DNA from: Mycobacterium sp. PSTR-4-N
GTDB taxonomy: Bacteria; Actinomycetota; Actinomycetes; Mycobacteriales; Mycobacteriaceae
Direction: 5' to 3'
DNA: 64,000 nt
Assembly: GCF_022348085.1 (NCBI RefSeq)
Contig: NZ_JAKRFN010000023.1
Span: forward strand, 43,639 to 107,638
Shown here: piece after piece, positions 1 through 8,838 of the stretch
Position numbering within the stretch: position 1 is the stretch's first letter
Layout: every line of letters begins with the position of its first letter
The notes under the pieces: model-generated
Seen by the model: the letters and a program-made list of their open reading frames with translations, nothing else
The model's database searches: none
What the model was told of the DNA's origin: nothing
Position numbers and translations under genes: made by a program

Positions 1-1
1 T

Positions 2-613
2 GCGGTCACCCAGGCCGTCGGCGTGCACAAACGCAACACCAAGCAGGACTACATGGGTGATGCGCTGAACTTCAACCTGAACCTGGCGATCCCCGCCTTC
101 CCGGCGCCGATCCCGCTGCCCCCGCAGGCGCTGCCGCCGCCGTGTACGACGGGCTTCCTGCCGGCGCAGCAGCGGCGCGTGCCGACCTTCGAGGATTATC
201 CCGACCGGCCGCCGGGCAACGTCTACTGCCGGGTGCCGCAGGACGCGCCGTTCAACGTGCGCGGCGCCCGCAACCTGCCCTGCATCGAGAGGCCGGGCAA
301 GCGCGCGCCGACGTGGCAGGAATGCGAGAGCGACGAGGTCTACGTGCCGCTCAACGACGGGTACAACTGGAAGGGCGATCCCAACGCGACGGCGTCCGGG
401 CAGGCCGTTCCCGACATCCCGCCGGACATCCCACCCACCGGTGCTTCTCCGGCGCAACCCGCGCCGCCGCCGATCGCGGCCGCCGAATACGATCCGGCAA
501 GCGGCACGTACGTCGGACCGGACGGACGTGTCTACACACAGTCCAATCTGGCCAACGGTGCCGCAGAGGAGAAGACATGGCAGACGATGCTCCTCCCCCC
601 GAAGGGGAAGTGA
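2..613 (+). CDS. MCE-family protein, C-terminal part (cut by window edge)
   Basis: This is the 3' end of an MCE-family gene that starts upstream of the window. MCE proteins are exported lipid-binding subunits of Mce transporters, which move lipids across the mycobacterial envelope. The visible ~203 residues are the variable tail: proline-rich stretches, several cysteines (PPCTTG, NLPCIERPG) and an end of the form YDPASGTYVGPDGRVYTQ. The mammalian-cell-entry domain itself is outside the window. Two Mce-associated membrane genes follow directly, which is the usual order after the last MCE gene, so mceF is the likeliest identity. That letter assignment is an inference from position. The 3' end overlaps the next gene by 37 bases. 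Confidence 0.8.
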   Translation, partial: AVTQAVGVHKRNTKQDYMGDALNFNLNLAIPAFPAPIPLPPQALPPPCTTGFLPAQQRRVPTFEDYPDRPPGNVYCRVPQDAPFNVRGARNLPCIERPGKRAPTWQECESDEVYVPLNDGYNWKGDPNATASGQAVPDIPPDIPPTGASPAQPAPPPIAAAEYDPASGTYVGPDGRVYTQSNLANGAAEEKTWQTMLLPPKGK

Positions 614-1203
614 CGGAGACAGCGCCGGACACCAGCGTCGAACCGACCGACACCGACGACCTCGATGGGCCCGATGGCACCGACGAGGAGTCATTCGACG
701 CGCAGCCGGCGCGTGAACCATGGTCTTCGGTCAAGATCGCCGTCGTGGCGGGGTCGGCCGTCGTCGTGGCGCTGGCGGTTCTGACCGGCTGGCTGGGTTA
801 CCGCACCTGGGAGTCGCAGCGCGCCGAGCAGGCGCGCGAGGTGTTCTTGCAGGTGGGCCGTCAGGGTGCGTTGAACCTGACCACGATCGACTGGCAGGAG
901 GCCGACGCCGACGTGCAGCGCATCCTGGACTCCGCGACGGGGACCTTCTACGACGACTTCCAGCAGCGGGCGCAGGCGTTCGCCGATGTCGTGAAGCAGG
1001 CCAAGTCGACATCCGAGGGCACCATCGCCGAAGCGGGTCTGGAGTCCTCGACCGACGACGAGGCACGGGTCCTGGTCGCGGTGAACGTCAAGACGTCGAA
1101 TGCCGGTGCGCCGGAACAGCAGCCGCGCGCCTGGCGGATGCGGATCTCGGTGGAGAAGATCGGCGACGAGGCCAAGGTGTCCAACGTGGAGTTCGTGCCG
1201 TGA
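577..1203 (+). CDS. Mce-associated membrane protein (first)
   Basis: A 208-aa protein with an acidic, disordered N-terminus (residues ~1-48), one transmembrane helix (about 55-75, KIAVVAGSAVVVALAVLTGW) and a ~130-aa extracytoplasmic domain. This is the layout of Mam proteins, which sit next to mce genes and stabilise or assist the Mce transporter. The open frame extends further upstream, but the ATG at 577 is preferred because it has a GAGGAG ribosome site and gives the normal family length. It overlaps the end of the MCE gene and is followed by a second Mam gene through a GTGA overlap, so the three are one operon. Confidence 0.85.
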   Translation: MADDAPPPEGEVTETAPDTSVEPTDTDDLDGPDGTDEESFDAQPAREPWSSVKIAVVAGSAVVVALAVLTGWLGYRTWESQRAEQAREVFLQVGRQGALNLTTIDWQEADADVQRILDSATGTFYDDFQQRAQAFADVVKQAKSTSEGTIAEAGLESSTDDEARVLVAVNVKTSNAGAPEQQPRAWRMRISVEKIGDEAKVSNVEFVP

Positions 1204-1844
1204 CAGAGGAGCGCAACGCCGAGGTGACCACCGAAGCGACCGAGGAGACCGCCGAGACCACCGAGACCGTCGGGGCGACCGTCGACGAGACGTCGACGGC
1301 GCAGGAGGCCCCGCCGCTCGAGGACGAGGGCGGCGCTGCGGCCCCGACGACGCGGCGGCAGCCGACCTGGTCGCGGATCGTCGCCTTCGCGCTACTGCCG
1401 GCACTGGCGCTGATCCTCGCCCTGGGCGCGGGCTACCTGAAGTGGCAGGACAACGGCGTCCGCAACGGTGAGATCGCCGCGGCGACGTCGATGCAGGCGG
1501 CTCGGGACGGCACGGTCGCGCTGCTGTCCTACACGCCGGACAAGGTCGAACAGCAGCTCGGCGCCGCCCGCGATCTGCTCACCGGCCAGTTCCGCGACTC
1601 CTACACCTCGCTGACCAACGACGTCGTGATCCCGGGCGCCAAGCAGAAGCAGATCGCCGCCGTCGCGACCGTCCCCGCCGCGGCGTCGGTGTCGGCCACG
1701 CCCGAGAAGGCCGTCGTGCTGGTCTTCGTCAATCAGACGGTGACCGTCGGCAACGACGCGCCGACCGACACGAACTCGAGCGTGCGCGTCACCCTGGAGA
1801 AGGTCGGGACCCGCTGGCTGATCTCGGAGTTCGACCCGGTCTGA
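1200..1844 (+). CDS. Mce-associated membrane protein (second)
   Basis: A 214-aa protein with the same plan as its neighbour: a Thr/Glu-rich cytoplasmic segment (residues 1-58), a transmembrane helix (about 62-82) and an extracytoplasmic domain ending RWLISEFDPV. The GTG start overlaps the stop of the preceding gene (GTGA), which points to translational coupling. It is the last gene of the mce operon here. The next gene is on the opposite strand and the two stop codons abut. Family known: Mam/Mce-associated. Its exact molecular role is not known. Confidence 0.84.
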   Translation: MTEERNAEVTTEATEETAETTETVGATVDETSTAQEAPPLEDEGGAAAPTTRRQPTWSRIVAFALLPALALILALGAGYLKWQDNGVRNGEIAAATSMQAARDGTVALLSYTPDKVEQQLGAARDLLTGQFRDSYTSLTNDVVIPGAKQKQIAAVATVPAAASVSATPEKAVVLVFVNQTVTVGNDAPTDTNSSVRVTLEKVGTRWLISEFDPV

Positions 1845-2651
1845 TCACGTCCTGCGGCCGGGGTGGCTGCGGCCCAGCAGCGGCAGCAGCAGCCGGTGCG
1901 GTGCATGGCGATACAGCAGCGCGGCCGCCCGGTTGGGCGCACCGGGAACGATCACCCCGCGGCCCCGGTCGAGGCCGTCGATCGCGGTGCGCGCCACCGC
2001 ATCGGCCTGCTCCCACAGAAACGGCGGCAACATCTTCTCTGCTTCCTCATCCGGAATGCCTGCGGTGGCACCGAATTCGGTGCGCACGGGGCCGGGGCAC
2101 ACCACGGCCGCGGTCACGCCGCTGTCGCGCAACTCCTCACGCAGAGCTTCGGTGTAGGACAGCACGAAGGCCTTGGCCGCCCCGTAGGAGGCCTGGAACG
2201 GCACCGGTCCGAACGCGCCGACCGAGGCCACGTTCAGCACCGCGCCACGGCCGCGCGCCACCATCGCGGGCACGAACCGTGCGCTCAGATCCACCACCGC
2301 CGCGACGTCGAGCTCGATCAGTCGCAATTCGTCGGACACGCTCACCCGTGCCACCGGCCCCAGGTTCGACATGCCTGCGTTGTTGACGAGGATCTCGACC
2401 GTCACCCCGAGCGCGGCCACCTGATCGGGCAGCGTGGCACGTTGAGCCGGATCGGCCAGGTCGACGGGAAGCACGTAGGCGCGGGTGTCGAGGGACTGCG
2501 CCAGCGCGGTCAGTTTGTCGGCGCGCCGGGCCACCAGCACCACCGGGTAGCCGCGCCCGGCGAACTCGCGGGCGATCTGCTCGCCGATTCCCGACGATGC
2601 GCCTGTCACCAAGACCGCTCCGGTTTCCGAGACGGGTGGCAGCAGCGACAT
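1845..2651 (-). CDS. SDR-family oxidoreductase
   Basis: A 268-aa classical short-chain dehydrogenase/reductase. The NAD(P)-binding motif TGASSGIG is at residues 16-23, NNAG at 90-93, and the catalytic Ser143, Tyr156 and Lys160 (YGAAK) are all present. ARRADK just after the second beta strand suggests NADP(H) preference. The C-terminus ends in a basic RHAPHRLLLPLLGRSHPGRR tail that may touch membrane. It is divergent from the acyltransferase gene, with only ~23 bases between the starts. The substrate is unknown; lipid or steroid alcohols are plausible for this genus. Confidence 0.85.
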   Translation of the reverse strand: MSLLPPVSETGAVLVTGASSGIGEQIAREFAGRGYPVVLVARRADKLTALAQSLDTRAYVLPVDLADPAQRATLPDQVAALGVTVEILVNNAGMSNLGPVARVSVSDELRLIELDVAAVVDLSARFVPAMVARGRGAVLNVASVGAFGPVPFQASYGAAKAFVLSYTEALREELRDSGVTAAVVCPGPVRTEFGATAGIPDEEAEKMLPPFLWEQADAVARTAIDGLDRGRGVIVPGAPNRAAALLYRHAPHRLLLPLLGRSHPGRRT

Positions 2652-2674
2652 GGCGCAAGCCTAGCCTTGGCAAC

Positions 2675-3916
2675 ATGACGGCGCGTCGACTCACCGCGGT
2701 CGACGCACAGATGTTGTGGCTGTCGGCGGCGACCCCGAACGACCAGTTCCTGCTCTACGCTTTCGGCGCGCCGGTCGACTCCGGAGCCGCGGTGGCTGCC
2801 GTGCGTGACAACGCTGCCCGCTGTGCTGCGCTGACGGTCCGGGTCCGTGACCGAGGCCCCTGGCGCTATCCGGTGTGGGAGCCATGCGACGTGGCTACCG
2901 ACCAGTTCGCGGTGCACGACGCGACGACGTGGCCGCAGGTGTTGGCGGCGGTGGCCGCGCTGGGGCACGATCAGGTCGACGCTCATGTCCATCCGTGGCG
3001 CCTGCACGTGTTCCCCGGCGTCGATGGAATTCCCCGATTCGACGTCGGATCGGTTGCGGTGCTGCAGATCTCGCACGCGCTGGCGGACGGGCAGCGGGCC
3101 TCGGCGCTGGCGGCCCGGTTGTTCGGGCGCGCCGGCTCCCTGGAGCGGGTGCGACCCCGGCCGACCCGTGGCTTCGTGCGTCGGTCGGCGGCAGCGGCCC
3201 GCGCGCACCGCCGTCTGGTCCGCGACACCGACGCGGGTCTCGTTCCGCCACCGGCAGTGTCGTGTCCGGTGCTGCGCAGCAACACTCGGCCGGCCGGCCC
3301 GGTGCACCTCCGTACCGTCGTCCGGCACCGCGATCAGCTCTCCGGCCCGACCGTCACCGTCGCTGCGCTGACGGCGATCTCGGCGGCGCTGTCCACGCAT
3401 CTGCGGGAGCGCGGCGATGATCCGGCGCGGCTCGGTGCAGAGATCCCGATGGCCAAACCCGGTGTGCGTCAGGCCAACAACCACTTCGGCAATGTCGGGG
3501 TCGGGCTCTACCCGGACCTGCCGTCCGAGCGGCGTGCGCAGGCGATCGCCCAGGATCTGCACCGGCGCCGCCGTCGCGTAGCGCATCCGGCGGTGGCCGC
3601 GCAGGACGCGGCGTTCGCCGCGGTCCCGGCTGCGCTGTTGCGGTGGGGGATGGGGCGATTCGATCCGGATCAGCGCTCGTCGACGGTCGCCGGCAACACC
3701 GTCGTCTCCAGCGTGAACAGGGGCCGGGCGGATCTGTCCTTCGGTGGCGCCCCCGTCGAGCTCACGGCCGGCTTCCCTGCGCTGTCGCCGATGATGGGCG
3801 TCACACACGGGGTGCACGGCATCGGCGACACCGTCGCGATCAGCGTGCACGCCGCCGAATCGGCGATCGACGACGTCGACGCCTACGTGGAGCGGCTGGC
3901 CGGCGAGCTCGGCTGA
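2675..3916 (+). CDS. WS/DGAT-like acyltransferase
   Basis: A 413-aa protein of the wax ester synthase/diacylglycerol acyltransferase superfamily. It opens with RLTAVDAQMLWLS, typical of the family, and has the active-site block SHALADG at residues 133-139. The canonical block is HHxxxDG, so the first histidine is serine here, while the second (usually called the base) and the Asp-Gly are kept. NNHFGNVGVGLYP and the C-terminal DUF1298-like region follow. The predicted role is transfer of a fatty acyl group from CoA to an alcohol or diacylglycerol. The family is ~450-470 aa, so this member is slightly short. Start chosen at ATG 2675. The 3' end overlaps the convergent TetR gene by 34 bases. Confidence 0.72.
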   Translation: MTARRLTAVDAQMLWLSAATPNDQFLLYAFGAPVDSGAAVAAVRDNAARCAALTVRVRDRGPWRYPVWEPCDVATDQFAVHDATTWPQVLAAVAALGHDQVDAHVHPWRLHVFPGVDGIPRFDVGSVAVLQISHALADGQRASALAARLFGRAGSLERVRPRPTRGFVRRSAAAARAHRRLVRDTDAGLVPPPAVSCPVLRSNTRPAGPVHLRTVVRHRDQLSGPTVTVAALTAISAALSTHLRERGDDPARLGAEIPMAKPGVRQANNHFGNVGVGLYPDLPSERRAQAIAQDLHRRRRRVAHPAVAAQDAAFAAVPAALLRWGMGRFDPDQRSSTVAGNTVVSSVNRGRADLSFGGAPVELTAGFPALSPMMGVTHGVHGIGDTVAISVHAAESAIDDVDAYVERLAGELG

Positions 3917-4584
3917 GCAACCGTCCCGGTGCGCGCGACGACCGCCTGCAGCGACCGCTGTGCGGCCTCGCGGTCGTCGCCCATGCCGACGAGGGCGTCG
4001 ATGATGAGCGGGCCCAGGATGAGCGACAATCCGTGCCCGTCGTGGCCGAAGAACCCGGCGGTCTCGAGCATCACGACGCCGTGAACGACACTCCACAACC
4101 GGGCCGCCGCCGCGAGCTCGTCGTCCGGGCGGATGCGCCCGGCGGCCATCATGCGGTGCACGGCCTGGCGCAGGGCGCCGAAGGATGCGGCCCATTCCCT
4201 GCGGTCGGTGCCGCTGCCTGTCGACGTCAGGTCGACCCGGTGCGCGGCGATCGACGCGGGCGCCGAGGTGCCGAACATCAGCTGGTAGCGCTGCGGATTG
4301 GCCATCGCGAACCGGTGGTAGGCCAGACCCATCGCGAGGAAGTCGGCCACCGGGTCCTCGGTCGGCGGCATCTCGGTGAGGGCGGCGGTGAACCGGTCGA
4401 AGACCTCGCGGGCGATCGCGTCGAGGAGTCCCGTCATCCCGCCGAAGTGGGTGTACACCGCCATCGTCGACGTGCCCGCCTCGGCAGCGACGGCACGCGC
4501 CCGCAATGCGGCGACACCATCGCGCTCGAGGAGGCGGACTCCTGCGTCGATCACGGCTTCCGGCATGGAATTCACGGTTGCCAT
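3883..4584 (-). CDS. TetR-family transcriptional regulator
   Basis: A 233-aa repressor. The N-terminal helix-turn-helix covers residues ~8-55 (VAAEAGTSTMAVYTHFGGMTGLLDAI) and the C-terminus is the WHG-type ligand domain (FAMANPQRYQLMFG). It is divergent from the carotenoid oxygenase gene. Two copies of the same palindrome lie in the 55-bp gap between the starts, so it probably represses that gene and itself. The inducer is likely a substrate or product of the oxygenase (inference). Confidence 0.9.
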   Translation of the reverse strand: MATVNSMPEAVIDAGVRLLERDGVAALRARAVAAEAGTSTMAVYTHFGGMTGLLDAIAREVFDRFTAALTEMPPTEDPVADFLAMGLAYHRFAMANPQRYQLMFGTSAPASIAAHRVDLTSTGSGTDRREWAASFGALRQAVHRMMAAGRIRPDDELAAAARLWSVVHGVVMLETAGFFGHDGHGLSLILGPLIIDALVGMGDDREAAQRSLQAVVARTGTVAQPSSPASRST

Positions 4585-4590
4585 CGTGCC

Positions 4591-4603
4591 ATAACGGTGT
4601 TAT
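4591..4603. promoter_or_regulatory. TetR operator 1
   Basis: Perfect inverted repeat ATAAC-ggt-GTTAT between the divergent TetR and carotenoid oxygenase genes, 7 bases upstream of the TetR start. A second copy with the same arms lies 25 bases further on, centre to centre. Spacing near 2.5 helical turns and the location make a TetR-dimer operator the simplest reading. Confidence 0.7.
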
Positions 4604-4615
4604 ACAAGACCCACG

Positions 4616-4628
4616 ATAACGCTGTTAT
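4616..4628. promoter_or_regulatory. TetR operator 2
   Basis: Second perfect inverted repeat ATAAC-gct-GTTAT, ending 11 bases before the ATG of the carotenoid oxygenase gene and just upstream of its AGGAGA ribosome site. Binding here would block transcription or initiation of that gene. Confidence 0.7.
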
Positions 4629-4639
4629 AGGAGACGGAC

Positions 4640-6070
4640 ATGGCCAATCGCTATCTCGAGGGCGTCTACGCGCCGCTGTCGGAGGAAGTCACGCTCACCG
4701 ATCTGGAGGTGACCGGATCGATTCCCGAGCATCTCGACGGCCGGTACCTGCGCAACGGCCCGAATCCGATCGGCGAGATCGACCCGCAGCTCTACCACTG
4801 GTTCGTCGGCGATGGCATGGTTCACGGCATCCGGCTGCGCGACGGCCGCGCCGAGTGGTACCGCAATCGCTGGGTTCGCGGCCCCGGCACGGCGCGCGCG
4901 CTGGGGGAGGCGGTGCCCGACCAGCGAGCCACGGTGTCGCCGATCGGCGCGAACACCAACGTCATCGGCCACGCCGGCAAGACGCTGGCGCTCATCGAGG
5001 CGGGTGTGCCCGCCTACGAGCTCACCGATGAGCTGGACACCGTGGGGCTGTGCGACTTCGACGGCACCCTGCCCGGCGGCTACACCGCCCACCCCAAACG
5101 CGACCCCGACACCGGCGAGCTCCACGCGGTGTCCTACCGCCTGGCGCAGAAGAACACCGTGCAGTACTCGGTGATCGGAGCCGACGGGCGTGCGCGTCGC
5201 ACCGTCGACATCGACGTCACGGGGAGCCCGATGATGCACGACTTCTCGCTGACCGAGCGGTATGTGGTGTTCTACGACCTGCCCGTCACCTTCGACGTCG
5301 AGCAGGCCGTCGAGATGACGGTGCCCCGGGCGCTGCGGCTGCCCGCCCGCCTGATGCTCTCGGCGTTGATCGGCCGCGTGCGCATCCCCGACCCGATCGC
5401 GGCGCGCATGCCGGCCGCGCCGTCGGCCGACCGTCGCTTCCCGTATTCGTGGAATCCGCGCTATCCCGCACGCATCGGGGTCATGCCACGCGACGGCGGC
5501 AACGCCGACGTCCGCTGGTTCGACGTCGAGCCCTGCTACGTGTTCCACCCGATGAACGCCTACGACTCCGGTGACACCATCGTGCTCGACGTGATCCGCC
5601 ACCCGAAAATGTTCGACACCGACCACCTCGGCCCCGCAGAAGGCCCGCCCACGCTGGAGCGCTGGACCGTGGATCTGGCCGACGGCAAGGTGCGCGAGTC
5701 CCGCATCGACGACCGCCCGCAGGAGTTCCCCCGCGTCGACGAGCGGCTCGTCGGCAAGCGGCACCGCTACGGCTACGCGGCCGGGTTCACTGCCGGCGGT
5801 GACGAGACGCTGTTCAAACACGATCTCGTGGGACACAATTCGGCCGCCCGCTCGTTCGGGCCGGGGAAGGCCGTCGGCGAGTTCGTGTTCGAACCCACTG
5901 CCGCCGACGCCGACGAGGACGACGGCGTGCTGATGGGATACGTGTACGACCGGGCCACCGACAGCAGCGAGCTGATGATCCTCGACGCGCAGACCCTCGA
6001 CGACGTCGCCGCGGTCAAGCTGCCGCACCGCGTGCCCGCCGGGTTCCACGGCAACTGGGTGCCCGCGTAG
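4640..6070 (+). CDS. Carotenoid oxygenase (RPE65/lignostilbene dioxygenase family)
   Basis: A 476-aa non-haem iron dioxygenase that cleaves a conjugated double bond in carotenoids, apocarotenoids or stilbene-like compounds. Family marks are LDGRYLRNGPNP near residue 35, and the four iron-binding histidines expected from TAHPK, MHDF, FHPMNAY and the C-terminal GFHGNW. Length matches the family. A ribosome site (AGGAGA) precedes the ATG. It stands alone as a transcription unit under the divergent TetR gene. The substrate cannot be read from sequence. Confidence 0.9.
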   Translation: MANRYLEGVYAPLSEEVTLTDLEVTGSIPEHLDGRYLRNGPNPIGEIDPQLYHWFVGDGMVHGIRLRDGRAEWYRNRWVRGPGTARALGEAVPDQRATVSPIGANTNVIGHAGKTLALIEAGVPAYELTDELDTVGLCDFDGTLPGGYTAHPKRDPDTGELHAVSYRLAQKNTVQYSVIGADGRARRTVDIDVTGSPMMHDFSLTERYVVFYDLPVTFDVEQAVEMTVPRALRLPARLMLSALIGRVRIPDPIAARMPAAPSADRRFPYSWNPRYPARIGVMPRDGGNADVRWFDVEPCYVFHPMNAYDSGDTIVLDVIRHPKMFDTDHLGPAEGPPTLERWTVDLADGKVRESRIDDRPQEFPRVDERLVGKRHRYGYAAGFTAGGDETLFKHDLVGHNSAARSFGPGKAVGEFVFEPTAADADEDDGVLMGYVYDRATDSSELMILDAQTLDDVAAVKLPHRVPAGFHGNWVPA

Positions 6071-6149
6071 CCGAGTGCGCGAGTGTGAATCCTGATACGC
6101 CCGCAGCGGCGTGTCGGGGATGAAACCGCACATTCGCGTTCACCGGAAC

Positions 6150-6163
6150 TGGAACACGTTCTA
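6150..6163. promoter_or_regulatory. KstR-type operator motif
   Basis: TGGAACACGTTCTA fits the published KstR consensus TnnAACnnGTTnnA at every fixed base. KstR is the TetR-family repressor of cholesterol catabolism in mycobacteria and Rhodococcus. The site ends 12 bases before the ATG of the DUF3556 gene, which suggests sterol-responsive repression. One site found by eye; binding is untested. Confidence 0.5.
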
Positions 6164-6175
6164 GTCTGGGGAGCC

Positions 6176-7918
6176 ATGGGGTTTCTCAAGCAAGACGCAC
6201 CCGTCGTCGACTACGCCGAATGGAGCAAGGGAACCCGCGCGGAGCGGATCGTCCCGATGGCCAGACACTGGGCCGAGGTGGGCTTCGGCACGCCGGTGGT
6301 GATGCACCTGTTCTACGTCGTCAAGATCTTGCTCTACGTACTGTTCGCGTGGCTGGTGGTGCTGACGACCACGGGTGTTGACGGTTTCACGAACGTCGCG
6401 GCCTGGTATCACGAGCCGATCGTGTACCAGAAGGTCGTCTTCTACACGATGCTGTTCGAGATCGTCGGGCTGGGCTGCGGCTTCGGCCCGCTGAACAACC
6501 GCTTCTTCCCGCCGATGGGCTCGATCCTGTACTGGTTGCGGCCCAGCACCATTCGGCTGCCCCCGTGGCCCAACCGGATCCCACTGACCACGGGTGACTC
6601 CCGCACGCCCGTCGATGTGGTGCTCTACGCCGCTCTGCTGGTGATGCTGCTGGTCGCCTTGTTCTCCGACGGCACCGGACCCATCCCGGAGCTCGGGTCC
6701 GAGATCGGTGTGCTGCCGGTGTGGCAGACCGCGACGATCCTCGTGCTGCTCGGGCTCGCCGGGCTGCGCGACAAGGTGCTGTTCCTGGCTGCGCGCGGCG
6801 AGGTGTACGGCGCGCTGGCGGTGTGCTTCCTGTTCAGCGGCGCCGACATCGTGATCGCGGCGAAGCTGGTGTGTCTGGTGATCTGGATGGGTGCGGCGAC
6901 CTCGAAGCTGAACAAGCACTTCCCGTTCGTCATCTCGACGATGATGAGCAACAACCCCGTGATCCGCCCGCGCTGGATCAAACGCAAGTTCTTCGAGCAC
7001 TTCCCCGATGATCTGCGGCCCGGCCGGGCGTCGCGCTGGCTCGCCCACATCTCGACGGCGATCGAGATGCTCGTGCCGCTGGCACTGTTTTTCTCCCACG
7101 GCGGCTGGGTGACCGCGATCGCGGCGTTCGTGATGCTGTGCTTCCACTTCGGCATCCTCTCGGCCATCCCGATGGGGGTGCCGCTGGAGTGGAACGTCTT
7201 CATGATGTTCTCCGTGCTGGCGCTGTTCGTCGGCAACGCCGGCATCGGGCTGAGCGATCTGCAGAGCCCGTGGCCGCTGGTGCTCTTCGCGGTCTCCGCG
7301 GGCACCGTCGCGATCGGAAACCTGTTCCCGCGCAAGGTGTCTTTCCTGCCCGGCATGCGGTACTACGCGGGTAACTGGGACACGTCGCTGTGGTGCATCA
7401 AGCCCTCGGCCGACGCCAAGATCGCGGCCGGCATCGTCGCGATCGCGAGCATGCCCGCGGCGCAGATGGAGAAGTTCTACGGCAGCCGCGAGACCGCCGA
7501 GATGTACCAGTACATGGGATATGCCTTCCGCTCGTTCAACACTCACGGCCGCGCGATGTTCACGCTCGCGCACCGGCTGATGGCGGGTCACGACGAAGCC
7601 GACTATGTGCTGACCGACGGAGAACGCATCTGCAGCACCGCGATCGGATGGAATTTCGGCGACGGCCACATGCACAACGAGCAGCTGATCGCCGCGCTGC
7701 AGAAGCGCTGTCATTTCGAACCGGGGGAGGTGCGGGTGTTGCTGCTCGACGCGCAACCCATCCACCGGCAGCGTCAGCAGTACCGTCTCGTCGACGCGGC
7801 GACGGGGGAGTTCGAGCGCGGCTACATCCTGGTCGCGGACATGGTGACCCGCCAACCATGGGACGACACGGTGCCGGTGCACGTGACGTGGCAGCGCGAC
7901 GGGGCGGACGCTCCGTGA
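6176..7918 (+). CDS. DUF3556-family transmembrane protein
   Basis: A 580-aa integral membrane protein with about nine hydrophobic segments in residues ~40-395, then a ~170-aa soluble C-terminal part (GWNFGDGHMHNEQLIAALQK). It resembles the DUF3556 family, large membrane proteins common in mycobacteria with no established function. A KstR-type box just upstream hints at a role in steroid or lipid metabolism (inference). It ends one base before the convergent GntR gene's stop. Start at ATG 6176. Confidence 0.75.
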   Translation: MGFLKQDAPVVDYAEWSKGTRAERIVPMARHWAEVGFGTPVVMHLFYVVKILLYVLFAWLVVLTTTGVDGFTNVAAWYHEPIVYQKVVFYTMLFEIVGLGCGFGPLNNRFFPPMGSILYWLRPSTIRLPPWPNRIPLTTGDSRTPVDVVLYAALLVMLLVALFSDGTGPIPELGSEIGVLPVWQTATILVLLGLAGLRDKVLFLAARGEVYGALAVCFLFSGADIVIAAKLVCLVIWMGAATSKLNKHFPFVISTMMSNNPVIRPRWIKRKFFEHFPDDLRPGRASRWLAHISTAIEMLVPLALFFSHGGWVTAIAAFVMLCFHFGILSAIPMGVPLEWNVFMMFSVLALFVGNAGIGLSDLQSPWPLVLFAVSAGTVAIGNLFPRKVSFLPGMRYYAGNWDTSLWCIKPSADAKIAAGIVAIASMPAAQMEKFYGSRETAEMYQYMGYAFRSFNTHGRAMFTLAHRLMAGHDEADYVLTDGERICSTAIGWNFGDGHMHNEQLIAALQKRCHFEPGEVRVLLLDAQPIHRQRQQYRLVDAATGEFERGYILVADMVTRQPWDDTVPVHVTWQRDGADAP

Positions 7919-7919
7919 C

Positions 7920-8705
7920 TCAGCCCATCACGTCGCGGATCGGCACGCTCTCCAGGCCGGTGAGCAGGAGCTCTCGCGACACGTCGAGGTGCTTGCGCCA
8001 ATGCTGCTCGGCACCGGCGGCGTCACCGGCCCGCAGGTAGGTCATCAACTTGCGGTAGGACCGGATCAGCTTGTCATAGTCGGCTTTCGAGACGGGCCTG
8101 CGTTCGTTGAACACGAAGGCGGTGTGCCGCACCGTGATCTCGTGCAGCATGCCGGCGACGATGGACAGCGTCGCGTTTCCCGACAGCTGCACCACGCGCA
8201 GATGGAACGCGCCGGTGTTCTCGGCCAGCCGGTCGGACTCGCAGCCCTGGGCCACCAGATCCTCGAGCAGCGTGTCGAGTTCGGCGAACGACTCTTCCGA
8301 ACCGGACTCGGCGAGCAGCCGCGCCGCCAAGGGTTCGATGCCTGCCTTGGCGGTCAGCAGATCGGCGATCGTGGCGCCGGACAGTTCCAGTAGCAATCCC
8401 GCGGGCCGCGCAACCACCTCGGGGCCCGGTACCCGCACCCGCGCTCCGGTGCGAGATCCGCGCCGCACCTCGACCAGCCGCTCGGACTCCAGCACGCGGA
8501 CGGCTTCGCGCAGCGTCGGTCGGCTCACGCCGAAGTGGGCCATCAGTTCGGCCTCGTTGGGCAGGAAGTCACCGTCGGTCAGCTGACCATCGACCACCAT
8601 GCGCCGCAGCGTGCCCGCGACCAGTTCGGCGGTCTTGGGTGACCGCACACCTGACCGCGAACCGGCAGCGTCGATCATCGGCGCCAACCGGGTACTCCGC
8701 GTCAC
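7920..8705 (-). CDS. GntR-family regulator, FadR/FCD subfamily
   Basis: A 261-aa regulator with an N-terminal winged helix (residues ~22-92; LPNEAELMAHFGVSRPTLREAVRVLE) and a C-terminal all-helical FCD ligand domain (FHLRVVQLSGN, HEITVRHTAF). This subfamily usually senses acyl-CoAs or small organic acids. It is divergent from the acetyl-CoA hydrolase/transferase gene and the acyl-CoA catabolism genes behind it, so those are its likely targets (inference). I found no clear TGGTnnnACCA-type operator in the intergenic DNA. Confidence 0.88.
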   Translation of the reverse strand: MTRSTRLAPMIDAAGSRSGVRSPKTAELVAGTLRRMVVDGQLTDGDFLPNEAELMAHFGVSRPTLREAVRVLESERLVEVRRGSRTGARVRVPGPEVVARPAGLLLELSGATIADLLTAKAGIEPLAARLLAESGSEESFAELDTLLEDLVAQGCESDRLAENTGAFHLRVVQLSGNATLSIVAGMLHEITVRHTAFVFNERRPVSKADYDKLIRSYRKLMTYLRAGDAAGAEQHWRKHLDVSRELLLTGLESVPIRDVMG

Positions 8706-8838
8706 GATGTCTCCACGTCAACTGGGTCGGGCCACCGCGGGTGCGGTGAGCTGTGCAACTCAGTAAACCATGTCGGCCGGCCGGAATCCTTCCGCGTTTG
8801 TCCGTCGGGCGCAGTGATCTGCGTGGCAGGGTATCGGC

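Noticed and set aside
2606..4195. 529-aa minus-strand open frame
   Set aside because: Overlaps two well-supported genes and shows no recognisable domain.
4625..6133. 502-aa minus-strand open frame opposite the carotenoid oxygenase
   Set aside because: Shadow frame; the plus-strand gene has all catalytic histidines, a ribosome site and an operator.
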